From assembly GCA_963795805.1 (NCBI GenBank), contig CAWCIV010000003.1:1-64000 (forward strand): 64,000 nucleotides of DNA, given 5' to 3'. The notes under the pieces were generated by a model. That model saw nothing but the letters and a program-made list of their open reading frames with translations, had not been told where the DNA came from and ran no database searches. Shown piece by piece: positions 9,320 to 18,027 of the stretch (position 1 is its first letter; each line of letters opens with the position of its first letter). Both the position numbers and the translations under genes were made by a program. The DNA comes from JALYYC01 sp963795805 (GTDB taxonomy: Bacteria > Chloroflexota > Dormibacteria > CF-121).

Positions 9320-10280
9320 TCCACAGATTGACGGCGTACAGGGTCACCATGATCGAGATGAAGCCTGCCGTCGCGATCAAGGCGGTGCGACGTCCACGCC
9401 AGGCCCGCAGCCCGTGCGCGTGCAGATAGATGGCGTAGACCATCCAGGTGATGGCAGCCCAGGTCTCCTTCGGGTCCCATCCCCACCAGCGGCCCCATGC
9501 ATGCTCACCCCAGATGGCCCCGGCCATCGTGCCGAAGGTCCAGATCGGAAAGCCGAGCAGGATCGCACGGAAGGTCAACCGGTCGAGCGTCTCCAGCGAT
9601 GGAAGCCGGGCGGCGATCGCGGACCCGTGGAGCCAGGACTTGACGCTCGCGCTTCGATCCTTGACGAGGTACAGTCCGGCGAAGACAAAGCTCGAGACCA
9701 GGACCCCCGATGAGGCCATCATGCTGCTCACGTGGATCTTCAGCCAGTAGCTCTGCAGCGCCGGAACCAGTGGTTCGGGCGACTGGTAGAGCCCGTAGCC
9801 GACACCCATCAGCGCCACGACCACGAAGAGCGCGAGTCCGCCGCCAAGTGAGGCAACCGGGTAGCGCACGGTCATCAGGACGAAGACCGTGACCGCGACG
9901 AGCGCGCACATCGAGCTGTACTCGTACATGTTCGCCAGGGGATAGTGCGAGTCCGCGAAGCCGCGGCTGATGATGGCGCCCAGGTGCACGGCCGCGCCGG
10001 GGACGACGAGGACCAGTCCAAGCCAGCGCAGGCCGTCGCGCCGATAGGCGAAATACGCGAAGTAGAAGAACATCGCCCCGACGTAGAAGAGCATCGCCGC
10101 GAAGTACAGATGGAGCGAAAGATCCGCGACCGACCCGGGCAGCCTGGCGATGTCGCCGCGGACGAGGAGAAATCCGAGCAGATAGAACACCAGCGGCGTG
10201 AGTCGCCACGCCATCAACGGCGGCCGGTTGGTCCTATCGGCCTGGGTCGCGACGCGGTCGCTGACGGTCAAGCGGGCCAT
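9282..10280 (-). CDS. ccsB: Cytochrome c biogenesis protein CcsB/ResC-like
   Basis: A 332-residue membrane protein with about eight transmembrane helices. The haem-handling WWD motif is present as HAWGRWWGWDPKETW near residue 275, with conserved histidines in flanking helices (for example KIHVSSMM). CcsB/ResC, together with CcsA/ResB-type partners, moves haem across the membrane and attaches it to apocytochrome c. I find no ResB partner in the window. The start overlaps the stop of the upstream FAD/4Fe-4S oxidoreductase, and the gene ends inside the tldD reading frame, so it is mid-operon. It could equally be called CcmC-like by the WWD motif; the helix count favours CcsB. Confidence 0.88.
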   Translation of the reverse strand: MARLTVSDRVATQADRTNRPPLMAWRLTPLVFYLLGFLLVRGDIARLPGSVADLSLHLYFAAMLFYVGAMFFYFAYFAYRRDGLRWLGLVLVVPGAAVHLGAIISRGFADSHYPLANMYEYSSMCALVAVTVFVLMTVRYPVASLGGGLALFVVVALMGVGYGLYQSPEPLVPALQSYWLKIHVSSMMASSGVLVSSFVFAGLYLVKDRSASVKSWLHGSAIAARLPSLETLDRLTFRAILLGFPIWTFGTMAGAIWGEHAWGRWWGWDPKETWAAITWMVYAIYLHAHGLRAWRGRRTALIATAGFISIMVTLYAVNLWIVGLHSYAKGAG

Positions 10281-12487
10281 CAGGCGCCCGCCCGGACCGG
10301 GGTCTTGACGGGCGTCAGCGGAATCATCTGCATGGTGTCGTCGCGGAACCGGACACGCTGGAATGTGATGCAGTTCACGGGACAGTGATCTTCACAGATC
10401 CGGCAGTTCGTGCAACGGTCGTAGTTCACCAGGATTTTCCCGGCCTTCCCGCCAAACTCCTCGCCGAGGACGGTGTTGCAGATTTCGACAGACCCTCCGC
10501 TCGACGTGTCCCGATTCTCTCCGACGACGATGACGTCGAGCGCCTTCTCCGGGCAGACGTCATCGCAGGCGCCGCACAGGATGCAGGTCGACTCGTCGAC
10601 ATGGTGGACGGTATCGCACTGGAAGCATCGCAACGCCGCCGTGATCGCCTGCTCGTCGTTCCACGACAGCTCGACCGGGCTCATGTCCATCCGCTTGTCG
10701 GCGGGCAGGATGGGCGGTTCCTCCCTGGGGTAGTAGTCAGCTTCCCGATGGTCATCGGTCGTCTCGAGCACCGTCAAAGGGATCGCGTCCCGCGGGACGG
10801 CGGCGCCGAGGAATTCGTTGATCGACCGGGAGACCCGATGGCCCCAGGCCACCGCATTCACGATGAAGGACGGCCCCTCGACGCAGTCGCCACCGGCGAA
10901 GAGCTTGGTCACCTTCGTGTGCCCACCCGTGTCCGCCTCCATCAATTTGCGCGGCGTCAGCGGGACGCCCTGGTCCTGGGGGAAATCCATGATCTGTCCG
11001 GAGGCGAAGATCGCGTAGCGGCAGGGGATGACGTGCTCGCTGCCGGGGATCTTTTGCACGGTGTTGATCAACAACTTGCCGCTTTCCGGATCGAACTCGA
11101 GCTTCTTTTCGTCGACGCGGATGAACTCCACACCGCTGACGTGACCGCGCTCGTCGGCCTTGATCGCATTGACGATCACCCCGGTGTGGAGCTGAAGTCC
11201 GATCTCGCGAGCCTCGACGAGCTCGTTGCCGAAGGCTGGCAGCCGGTCCGCCGGCTCGATCGAAACCATCCAGGCCTTGCGCGCGCCGCTCTTGATCGAC
11301 GTCTGGGCGGCATCCGTGGCGACGGCGCCGCCGCCGATGACCACCACGTCATCGCCTCGGGGGAATTTCTCAGGGATGATGTCGTAGGAGCGGATCCGAA
11401 GGAACTCCATCGCCGAGATGACCTCGGGAAGGTCCGAGCCTGGCACCGGGAGGATGCGGCCGGTCATCATGCCGACCGACAGGAAGACCGCATCGTAGTC
11501 GTCGAGTAATTGCTGGACCTTGATGTCCTTGCCGACGTTCTTCTCGAGTAGCACGTTGACCCCGGTGTCGACGATCATCTCGATCTCCCAGAGCAACTGG
11601 CCCATCTCGAATCGAAAGTGCGGGATGCTCGCGGAGAGGAGGCCGCCAAGCTTCTTCTCGCGCTCGTACAGGTCCACGGCGTAGCCCATCAGGCGCAAGT
11701 CCTGGGCGGCGGTGAGCCCGGCCGGCCCGGAGCCGACCACCGCAATCCGCTTGCCGTTCTCGGGCGCCCGCCGGTAGTCGATCTTCATCCCGCGAGCCCA
11801 TGCGTAATCCGTGGCAAACCGTTTCAACGACTTGATCGACACCGCGTTCTCTGGCCCCTGGACCCAGCCGCGCTTGCAGTCGGTTTCGCACGGGTGGTTG
11901 CAGAGGCGCCCCAGCATCGACGGGAACGGGTTGGTCTCGTGGATGACGAGCCACGAGTCGAGGTAGCGGCCCTGCGAGACATAGTCGACGTACGTCGCGA
12001 TGTCCTGGTGGATGGGGCAGGCGCGCTGGCAGGGCGACACGGGCACGTTCAGGCCGAGGTCCTTGCGACCGGTAAAGACCTTGTTGGAGGCCGTGTCGGT
12101 GGTGGTCTTCCCGATCTCGGCGAGGATGTCGATGGCGCTCACCGTGCCGACCGTCCGCGACGTCTTATTGAAGAGCGGGCCCTCGTCCTGGCTCAGGAGC
12201 AGTGCCGGCGTGTCTTCGCGGACCATGATGTCGGCACCCGACTCCATCGAGTCGGCCAGGTTCCGCCCCGGCAAGGGCCGGCGCATGAATTTCTCAACCG
12301 GACCGGCACCGTCTCCGTAGAGGGCCAGTGCCTCTCGGTGTGAGAACAGGCCAACCGGATTCCCGGTGCGCAGCACGAGCAGCGCGTCCGCCCCGGAGGC
12401 GATGAGCTGCGCCAGGGCGGCTGCCGCGTCCTCGTCGGCGGAACAGGTCGGGCCGATGGGGTGCAGCAGCTTGCTGAGAGTCGGCAT
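10280..12487 (-). CDS. CBS-domain / GltD-like FAD-NAD(P) oxidoreductase with two C-terminal 4Fe-4S clusters
   Basis: A 735-residue multidomain redox protein. Residues 1-125 resemble a CBS-pair region (ADALLVLRTGNPVGLFS; TVGTVSAIDILAEIG). A GltD-type iron-sulfur segment follows with Cys153, Cys157, Cys196, Cys200 and Cys204. Next is an FAD site VVGSGPAGLTAAQDL (about 250-264) and an NAD(P) site VVVIGGGAVATDAAQ. The C-terminus carries two ferredoxin-type clusters, CILCGACDDVCP and CTNCRICEDHCP. The arrangement suggests electron transfer between NAD(P)H and an unidentified acceptor, not classical glutamate synthase, because no large GltB subunit is nearby. ATG at 12487 overlaps the TGA of the upstream CBS gene. 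Longer upstream readings are just antisense of that gene. Confidence 0.85.
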   Translation of the reverse strand: MPTLSKLLHPIGPTCSADEDAAAALAQLIASGADALLVLRTGNPVGLFSHREALALYGDGAGPVEKFMRRPLPGRNLADSMESGADIMVREDTPALLLSQDEGPLFNKTSRTVGTVSAIDILAEIGKTTTDTASNKVFTGRKDLGLNVPVSPCQRACPIHQDIATYVDYVSQGRYLDSWLVIHETNPFPSMLGRLCNHPCETDCKRGWVQGPENAVSIKSLKRFATDYAWARGMKIDYRRAPENGKRIAVVGSGPAGLTAAQDLRLMGYAVDLYEREKKLGGLLSASIPHFRFEMGQLLWEIEMIVDTGVNVLLEKNVGKDIKVQQLLDDYDAVFLSVGMMTGRILPVPGSDLPEVISAMEFLRIRSYDIIPEKFPRGDDVVVIGGGAVATDAAQTSIKSGARKAWMVSIEPADRLPAFGNELVEAREIGLQLHTGVIVNAIKADERGHVSGVEFIRVDEKKLEFDPESGKLLINTVQKIPGSEHVIPCRYAIFASGQIMDFPQDQGVPLTPRKLMEADTGGHTKVTKLFAGGDCVEGPSFIVNAVAWGHRVSRSINEFLGAAVPRDAIPLTVLETTDDHREADYYPREEPPILPADKRMDMSPVELSWNDEQAITAALRCFQCDTVHHVDESTCILCGACDDVCPEKALDVIVVGENRDTSSGGSVEICNTVLGEEFGGKAGKILVNYDRCTNCRICEDHCPVNCITFQRVRFRDDTMQMIPLTPVKTPVRAGA

Positions 12488-12879
12488 CAGCGGGAACCCA
12501 TCGCACGGCTCAGATCCCGGAGTGTCAGGGCGCCCACGGGCATTCCGGCCTCGGTCGTGACGAGAACAAGGTGGCGGCCGGTTTCTCGGAGGAGGGTGAC
12601 CGCCTCGTCCAGCGGGGTATCGGGGCGCACCTCCGGCAGCGGGGTTCGGATGACGTCGGCAACCTTGACGCCAAGCCGCGTTTTCACGTAGCGCTGCAGG
12701 ATATCGAGGTAGGACACGTAGCCGAGGCTCCGCTGGTCGACGATGACAGGCAACTCCAACTGCCGGTTCTGCGCCATCATCCGCGCCGCCTGCGCCAGGC
12801 CCGTATTCGGGAAGCAAAACGCAAATTGCGCCGACATCGCCTGCTCAACCGTGCGCGCCTCGCGGATGGCCGTAGGCAT
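12487..12879 (-). CDS. Stand-alone CBS-domain pair protein
   Basis: About 130 residues made of two CBS motifs: one through LELPVIVDQRSLGYVSYLDILQ, the other through HLVLVTTEAGMPVGALTLRDLSRAMG. CBS pairs usually bind adenine nucleotides and act as regulatory modules. The ATG at 12879 or the TTG at 12882 lies 6-9 nt after a perfect TATAAT, so the mRNA is probably leaderless and this is the first gene of the operon running to tldE. Its stop overlaps the start of the oxidoreductase, which has its own CBS-like N-terminus. A regulatory partnership between the two is an inference. Confidence 0.8.
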   Translation of the reverse strand: MPTAIREARTVEQAMSAQFAFCFPNTGLAQAARMMAQNRQLELPVIVDQRSLGYVSYLDILQRYVKTRLGVKVADVIRTPLPEVRPDTPLDEAVTLLRETGRHLVLVTTEAGMPVGALTLRDLSRAMGSR

Positions 12880-12882
12880 CAA

Positions 12883-12894
12883 GCGCAAATTATA
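12883..12894 (-). promoter_or_regulatory. Promoter -10 TATAAT for the CBS-oxidoreductase-ccsB-tldDE operon
   Basis: A perfect TATAAT on the minus strand is followed by TTGCGC and then TTG-ATG, consistent with leaderless initiation. No good -35 is seen 17 nt upstream. Confidence 0.6.
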
Positions 12895-12999
12895 GGTGGC
12901 GCGCCGCGCCCTTCGGACGCGGGGACGTCATGCTCCCGACAGACGACTGTAACGGCGACGTGACGGAAGACGCCTCGGCCCACCGTTATACCGGCGGAG

Positions 13000-13257
13000 T
13001 TGGCAGAGAACATCGCGCAGCGCTCGACGACCGACCTGGTCGACCCCAAGCCACGGATTGTTTTGCCGTACCGGAGCCGCTTCAACCGGTTCATCCGCCT
13101 GCTCGGCATGGTCACGCTGTTGGGTTCCGCCCTCGGCCTGCTGGCGGCGGTCGCCGGGTTCCCCCTGAACTGGGGCAGCATGCTGGCGGCGCTGGCCCTC
13201 AGCATCGTGCTGATCGGCTACAGCATCCGGCCGAGCCTGCGCCGCCCGCGGTTCTAG
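13000..13257 (+). CDS. Small two-helix membrane protein, 85 aa
   Basis: A short protein with a basic, soluble N-terminus (TTDLVDPKPRIVLPYRSRFNRFI) followed by two hydrophobic helices (LLGMVTLLGSALGLLAAVAG and MLAALALSIVLIGYSI) and a basic tail. The TTG start follows a TATACC element by seven bases. The stop overlaps the 3' end of the convergent M20 hydrolase by four bases. I do not recognise a family and cannot assign a role. Confidence 0.6.
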   Translation: MAENIAQRSTTDLVDPKPRIVLPYRSRFNRFIRLLGMVTLLGSALGLLAAVAGFPLNWGSMLAALALSIVLIGYSIRPSLRRPRF

Positions 13258-14438
13258 TCGGCCAGGAGCAGCCGCCAGACCGCCGCTGTCATCACCCGAA
13301 GCCCGATCTCAAGGCAACGCTCGTCCACCCGGAACTCGGCCGTGTGATGCACCACGGGCGGGCCCTGCGGTGCCCCGCCCAGGAGAAAGAAGCACCCTGG
13401 CCGCGCCTCCAGGAAGTAGGCAAAGTCCTCTCCCACCATGAGCGGCTCGAAGGGGACGACCGCCGCAGCCCCGAGCACCCCTCTCGCCGCCTCGGCAACC
13501 AGCTCGGCGACCGCCGGATCATTGACCGTGGGGGGCGTTGCGCTGTCCTGCTGGAAGCCGCACGACCCGCGCATGGACTGCGCGATCCCGGCGGCAAGCT
13601 CGGCGATCCGGCGGAGGAGCCGTTGTCGAAGGCCCGGATCAAAGGTCCGCAGCGTCCCCTGGATGACAACCTCGCCGGCAATAATGTTGTGGGCGCTGCC
13701 GCCGTGGATGCTGCCCAGGGTCACGACCACCGGCGCCCGGGGCGAGGTCTCGCGGCTGGCGAGCGTCTGAAGGGCGCTCACGATCTCGGCCGCGATCACG
13801 ACCGCATCGACCGCCGCCTCCGGCATTGCGCCATGCCCACCCTTGCCGCGCACCGTCAGGGTGAAGAAATCGGCACTGGCCATCATGGCGTCGCCGCGGA
13901 CCGAGACCTGCCCGGTCGGCAGCCCAGCCCACACGTGCAACCCGATGACGCGGTCGATCCCATCCAGCAGGCCGCCGTCGATCATCACCTTGGCGCCGCC
14001 CGCGCCCTCTTCTGCCGGCTGAAACGCGAAGCGGACAGTGCCGGGCAACCGATCGGCATTCGCAGAGAAGAGAGCCGCCAGCTCGAGCGCGATCGCCATG
14101 TGGACGTCGTGCCCGCACGCATGCATCACGCCGACCCGCCGCGAACGGAAGGGCAGGTCCCCGGCCTCGATGATCGGGAGCGCATCCATGTCGGCACGCA
14201 CCAGCACGGCGCGACCGGTGAGCCTGCCGTTGATATCACCGACGACGCCGGTGCCCGCGAGGGAGCGGACGTCATCGACCGCCCCCATCCCCTTGAGCGC
14301 CATCGTGATGTAGGTCGCCGTCTGATGTTCGGCGAAGGCCAACTCGGGCTCGGCATGGAGGTGGCGGCGGTGATCGATCAGGGCTCGCTCGGTCTTCGCA
14401 TCGATCCGCAGCAGATCGTCCGGTAGCCCAGTCCCCAT
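13254..14438 (-). CDS. M20-family amidohydrolase (hippurate/N-acyl amino acid hydrolase-like)
   Basis: A 394-residue M20D peptidase-like amidohydrolase. The dinuclear zinc site is visible as MHACGHDVHMA near residue 108, FQPAEEGAGGA near 140, and the C-terminal VGEDFAYFLEARPG. The lid/dimerisation domain includes the GKGGHGAMPE motif. Enzymes of this group cleave N-acyl amino acids, hippurate or indole-3-acetyl-amino acids; sequence alone does not decide which. ATG at 14438 follows a CAGAAT element by six bases. The gene is monocistronic and faces the small membrane protein gene at its 3' end. A cytoplasmic location is likely because no signal peptide is present. Confidence 0.9.
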   Translation of the reverse strand: MGTGLPDDLLRIDAKTERALIDHRRHLHAEPELAFAEHQTATYITMALKGMGAVDDVRSLAGTGVVGDINGRLTGRAVLVRADMDALPIIEAGDLPFRSRRVGVMHACGHDVHMAIALELAALFSANADRLPGTVRFAFQPAEEGAGGAKVMIDGGLLDGIDRVIGLHVWAGLPTGQVSVRGDAMMASADFFTLTVRGKGGHGAMPEAAVDAVVIAAEIVSALQTLASRETSPRAPVVVTLGSIHGGSAHNIIAGEVVIQGTLRTFDPGLRQRLLRRIAELAAGIAQSMRGSCGFQQDSATPPTVNDPAVAELVAEAARGVLGAAAVVPFEPLMVGEDFAYFLEARPGCFFLLGGAPQGPPVVHHTAEFRVDERCLEIGLRVMTAAVWRLLLAD

Positions 14439-14507
14439 CCGGACATTCTGGCAAACGGTAGGACCGGCCGATTCGGTTCGCGAACCACGGTCTGGTCAAA
14501 TCTTGTT

Positions 14508-14990
14508 GTGGACCGCATTGCCATTCAAGAGTTGTTTGCCTTCACCGACTACTGCTGGCGCGCCTACGAGGACGTCATTCGGCCGCTTGGCGACGAATTC
14601 CTATTGCGGCCGGCGCCTGGGTCGGGTTGGCCGGCTCTAGCCGATGCGCTCAGGCACATCAACTGGGCCTACGTTCGCTGGCTGGGCGACCCATCCGGCA
14701 CAAGCGATCGAGCCGTGGAAGCTGTGACGTCCTGGGACCAGCTCGAGTCCTATCGACGGCGCGTTCGGGATCACGCCCGGACCTACCTCGATGGGCTCGG
14801 GCAACATGACCTCGCGACACCTCGACCCATGAACGTGGATGGCGAGACGATGATCTATAGTCCCGCCGACATTTTTGTCCACGCCCTGCTTCACGAGCGC
14901 CAGCATCACGGTGACCTGAACACGCTTCTCTATCAACTGGGCGTCGAGGGGCCGATCGTCGAGTACCGGTTCTCGCTACCCGCCACTTGA
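14508..14990 (+). CDS. DinB/YfiT-family metal-binding four-helix protein
   Basis: A 160-residue DinB-like protein. The three histidines expected to bind a divalent metal are at about residue 50 (ALRHINWAYVRWLGD) and in FVHALLHERQHHGDLNTLLYQLG near 125-135. Members include thiol-S-transferases dependent on bacillithiol or mycothiol, and many are uncharacterised. GTG at 14508 follows TCAAAT by six bases. The LigD gene begins 29 nt after its stop with its own -10, so the two may be separately transcribed. An Mca-like amidase elsewhere in the window makes a thiol-transferase role thinkable but unproven. Confidence 0.85.
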   Translation: MDRIAIQELFAFTDYCWRAYEDVIRPLGDEFLLRPAPGSGWPALADALRHINWAYVRWLGDPSGTSDRAVEAVTSWDQLESYRRRVRDHARTYLDGLGQHDLATPRPMNVDGETMIYSPADIFVHALLHERQHHGDLNTLLYQLGVEGPIVEYRFSLPAT

Positions 14991-15006
14991 CCTGACGTAA
15001 AGCTGC

Positions 15007-15019
15007 CAAACTGAATTCG
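15007..15019 (+). promoter_or_regulatory. Leaderless promoter -10 (CAAACT-N7-ATG) for ligD
   Basis: CAAACT precedes the ATG at 15020 by seven bases. There is no Shine-Dalgarno, and the spacing matches the other leaderless starts in this window. Confidence 0.5.
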
Positions 15020-17710
15020 ATGCCACGATCGCTGGCGGAATATCAGCGCAAGCGCGACTTCACCAAGACGGCCGAACCGCGCGGTGCGCCGGATCCCAGC
15101 GGACAGAATCGCTTCGTGGTGCAAAAGCACTGGGCGACTCGGTTGCACTATGACTTTCGCCTCGAGATGGAAGGCGTGCTCGTCAGCTGGGCGATCCCCA
15201 AGGGCCCGACCCTGAACCCGGCGGAACGCCGCCTCGCGGCGCACGTCGAAGATCATCCAGTCAGCTACTACGACTTCGAGGGCACCATCCCGAAGGGCGA
15301 GTACGGCGGCGGCACGGTGATGGTCTGGGACTGGGGCACCTTCGAGCTGGAGGAGTCGACGCCCGCCGAGTCCTTGCGGCGTGGCGAGGTGAAGTTCCGG
15401 CTGCACGGGGTTCGGTTGACCGGCCGCTATACCGTGGTCCGCACTCGATCCGAGAAGGACTGGTTGCTGATCAAGAAGAAGGACGAAGCGGCCGATCCGA
15501 CCTTTGACATCGAGAAATTCGACACCTCGGTCAAGACCGGGCGCACAAAGGAAGAGATTGAGCAGGGCAAGGATGCCGTTTGGTCGAGCCGACGCGAGGA
15601 AGGCCAGGGCGGACTGATCAACCTTGCCAATGCGGAAAAGGGGCCGATGCCGAAGAGTCTCGACCCGATGAAGGCGCAACTCGTCGATGAGCCCTTCGAC
15701 GACGACCGCTGGCTTTATGAGGTGAAGTGGGATGGCATCCGGCTGGTGAGCTTCATCGACAACCAGAAGGTGTCCCTCCAGACGCGTGCCGGCCGCATCG
15801 TGGACGCCGAATACCCGCAGCTGCAGGCCATCAGCCGGCTGGTGAACGCGAAGCAAGCGATCCTCGACGGCGAGGTCGTCGTCCTCGACGAGAACGGTCG
15901 GCCCTCGTTCCAGCTGCTCCAAAACCGGGGCAGGGACTCGGGCCCGATGCAGTACATCGTCTTCGACATCCTCTACTTCGACGGCCAGCGGCTCCTACGG
16001 GTTCCGCTTGAAGACCGGAAGCGCTTATTGCGGGACGTGGTGCGCGACGCGGGCGTGCTCAAGTACTCCGACCACGTGCTGGGTGACGGCACGGCGTTCT
16101 ACCGAGCCGCCGAAGCAAACCACCTGGAGGGTGTCGTGGCCAAGCTTCGCGACAGCCCCTACCAGCCGGGGGTTCGCAGCAGTGCCTGGCTCAAGATCAA
16201 GACCGCCCTCACGCAAGATGTCGTCATCGGCGGGTTCACCGCGCCGCGTAACAGCCGCAAGCACTTCGGCGCCATCCTGGTGGGCGTCTGCGACGATCAA
16301 GGCAACCTCGTCTACGCCGGGCACACCGGAGGCGGCTTCGACGAAAAGACGCTGGCCGCACTCTCCAAACGAATGAAGCCGCTGATCACCAGGAACGCAC
16401 CCTTTAGCGGCAAGCCGCCCCACACGAACGAGAAGCCCACCTGGGTCAAGCCGGAGCTGGTCGCCGAGGTGAGGTTCACCGAGTGGACCCGAGACGGTGT
16501 GATGCGAATGCCCGTCTTCCTGCGCCTGCGGGACGACGTCGACCCCGCTAGCGTTCGGCGCGAGGTGGTGCGCGACGCGGAGAAGGAGAGCGCCCGGGCG
16601 GAAGCCACGCTCGAGGCACCGGTGCACGTGGCCTCGAAGACGGTCACCGTGGAAAAGCCGGCGAGACGGGCGGCGGGTCCTGTCGTCCGCGGTGGGCGGG
16701 CGCGGCCGCAACCGGACCTGCCCGGTACCCCCTTGAGCCGGGCCGCGGCCCAGATCTCAAAGAAGCTCGGCACCAACGTCCCTGGGGCGACGGCCACCGA
16801 GCTCGAGGCGCTCGACGCGATCGGAAAGGAGGGCGACTGGGAGATTGGCGGGCGCGTCGTCCACCTCACGAACCTCGACAAGCTGCTCTTTCCCGAGGAC
16901 AAATTATCGAAACGGGACCTGGTCCGTTACTACAGCGAGGTCGCCCCGGTCCTGATCCCGTACTACTCGCAGCGACCGCTCTCCATGAACCCGCACCCGA
17001 ATGGCATTCACGGGAAAAGCTACTGGGTCAAGGACAAGCCGGGCTACGCTCCCAACTGGATTCCGACCTTCCGCTACGAGGACCAGAAAAGCCTCAAGAA
17101 CTGGATCCTGATCGAGGAAGTGGCCACCCTCGCCTGGCTGGCCAATCATGCGGTCATCGACCTTCATCCCTGGTATTCGCGCCGGGACAAGCCAGAGTAC
17201 CCAGACTGGTCGGTCATTGATCTGGATCCCGCGGATGGCGCCACCTTCAAGGACGTCATCGCGGTGGCCAAAGTCGTCAAGACCGCCCTCGATCACCTCA
17301 AGCTCCGGGCACTGGTAAAGACGACCGGCCAGAGCGGCCTGCATATCTACGTTCCGATCGAACGCCGCTACACGCTCGACGAGAGCCGTGGGTTTGTCGA
17401 GACGCTTTCGCACACGATCGCCGAGATCATGCCCGACAAGGTCACGGAGATCTGGGAGGTCAAGCGTCGAACCGGCAAGATCCGGATCGACTACACGCAG
17501 AACGTGATCAACAAGACGCTCGCGGGCCCGTACTCGGTCAGGCCGGCCCTCCACGCGCCGGTTTCAACGCCCATCAGCTGGGACGAACTGGACGATCCGA
17601 AGCTTCGCCCCGACCGATGGACGATCACGTCACTCGGGGAGCGGCTACTCAAGACCGGCGACCTGTTTTACGAGGCCCTCACGCTGCGCCAGCGATTGCC
17701 GGCCCTCTGA
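15020..17710 (+). CDS. ligD: Multifunctional ATP-dependent DNA ligase LigD (PE-Lig-Pol)
   Basis: An 896-residue three-domain NHEJ enzyme. An N-terminal 3'-phosphoesterase module (about 1-160) has RLHYDFRLE (41-49) and VEDHP (76-80). The central ATP-dependent ligase (about 205-525) has the adenylated lysine in YEVKWDGIR (Lys236), LDGEVVV and EGVVAKL. The C-terminal primase-polymerase (about 600-890) has the acidic catalytic motif VIDLDPADG near 733. The order PE-Lig-Pol is that of Pseudomonas LigD, not the Pol-PE-Lig order of Mycobacterium. A Pro/Arg-rich linker near 530-570 joins ligase and polymerase. Its usual partner Ku is not encoded in this window. The stop overlaps the start of the MazG-like gene. 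It should act in double-strand break repair. Confidence 0.95.
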   Translation: MPRSLAEYQRKRDFTKTAEPRGAPDPSGQNRFVVQKHWATRLHYDFRLEMEGVLVSWAIPKGPTLNPAERRLAAHVEDHPVSYYDFEGTIPKGEYGGGTVMVWDWGTFELEESTPAESLRRGEVKFRLHGVRLTGRYTVVRTRSEKDWLLIKKKDEAADPTFDIEKFDTSVKTGRTKEEIEQGKDAVWSSRREEGQGGLINLANAEKGPMPKSLDPMKAQLVDEPFDDDRWLYEVKWDGIRLVSFIDNQKVSLQTRAGRIVDAEYPQLQAISRLVNAKQAILDGEVVVLDENGRPSFQLLQNRGRDSGPMQYIVFDILYFDGQRLLRVPLEDRKRLLRDVVRDAGVLKYSDHVLGDGTAFYRAAEANHLEGVVAKLRDSPYQPGVRSSAWLKIKTALTQDVVIGGFTAPRNSRKHFGAILVGVCDDQGNLVYAGHTGGGFDEKTLAALSKRMKPLITRNAPFSGKPPHTNEKPTWVKPELVAEVRFTEWTRDGVMRMPVFLRLRDDVDPASVRREVVRDAEKESARAEATLEAPVHVASKTVTVEKPARRAAGPVVRGGRARPQPDLPGTPLSRAAAQISKKLGTNVPGATATELEALDAIGKEGDWEIGGRVVHLTNLDKLLFPEDKLSKRDLVRYYSEVAPVLIPYYSQRPLSMNPHPNGIHGKSYWVKDKPGYAPNWIPTFRYEDQKSLKNWILIEEVATLAWLANHAVIDLHPWYSRRDKPEYPDWSVIDLDPADGATFKDVIAVAKVVKTALDHLKLRALVKTTGQSGLHIYVPIERRYTLDESRGFVETLSHTIAEIMPDKVTEIWEVKRRTGKIRIDYTQNVINKTLAGPYSVRPALHAPVSTPISWDELDDPKLRPDRWTITSLGERLLKTGDLFYEALTLRQRLPAL

Positions 17711-18027
17711 TGATGGACCCATCGACCCAGCCGGAGAGCCTCCGAGACCTCCAGGAGAGGCTGGACCGCTGGATCAAAGAGCACGGCCGGTACTGGACGC
17801 CGCTTTCACAATATGCCCGACTCGCGGAAGAGGTCGGTGAGCTCGGTCGCGAGCTGAATTTTCGTTACGGGGACAAGCCGCGTGCGGCTAAGGATGGGCC
17901 CGGCAGCATTGCTGATGAGCTCGGTGACGTATTATTCGTGACCATCCTTCTGGCCAACGATCTCGGGATCGACCTGCACCGCACGCTCCTCGCCACGCTC
18001 GAAAAGTACGAAGGCCGCCAAGCCTAG
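17710..18027 (+). CDS. MazG-like nucleotide pyrophosphohydrolase, 105 aa
   Basis: A short MazG-fold protein. The metal-binding motifs are EEVGELGRELN and, later, DELGDVLFVTILLANDLGID, matching the ExxE...ExxD pattern of all-alpha NTP pyrophosphohydrolases. These enzymes hydrolyse non-canonical or excess (d)NTPs. ATG at 17710 overlaps the TGA of ligD; a second ATG follows directly at 17713. Coupling to a repair ligase suggests a house-cleaning role in the same transcript, which is an inference from position. Single-domain length (about 105) is normal for the family. Confidence 0.85.
   Translation: MMDPSTQPESLRDLQERLDRWIKEHGRYWTPLSQYARLAEEVGELGRELNFRYGDKPRAAKDGPGSIADELGDVLFVTILLANDLGIDLHRTLLATLEKYEGRQA

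Noticed and set aside
8012..9331. Plus-strand open frame of about 440 codons opposite tldD
   Set aside because: The minus strand encodes HEACGHG and all TldD motifs; the plus frame is Arg/Asp-rich shadow.
10280..12487. Glutamate synthase small subunit (gltD)
   Set aside because: The FAD/NAD core is GltD-like, but the added CBS and ferredoxin domains and absence of gltB argue against that name.
12488..12817. Upstream extension of the CBS/FAD/4Fe-4S oxidoreductase
   Set aside because: It overlaps the stand-alone CBS gene in another frame and is Arg/Pro-rich; ATG 12487 overlapping the CBS stop is better.
12930..14426. Plus-strand open frame of about 500 codons opposite the M20 hydrolase
   Set aside because: The M20 metal motifs are on the other strand; the frame also runs through a separate small gene.
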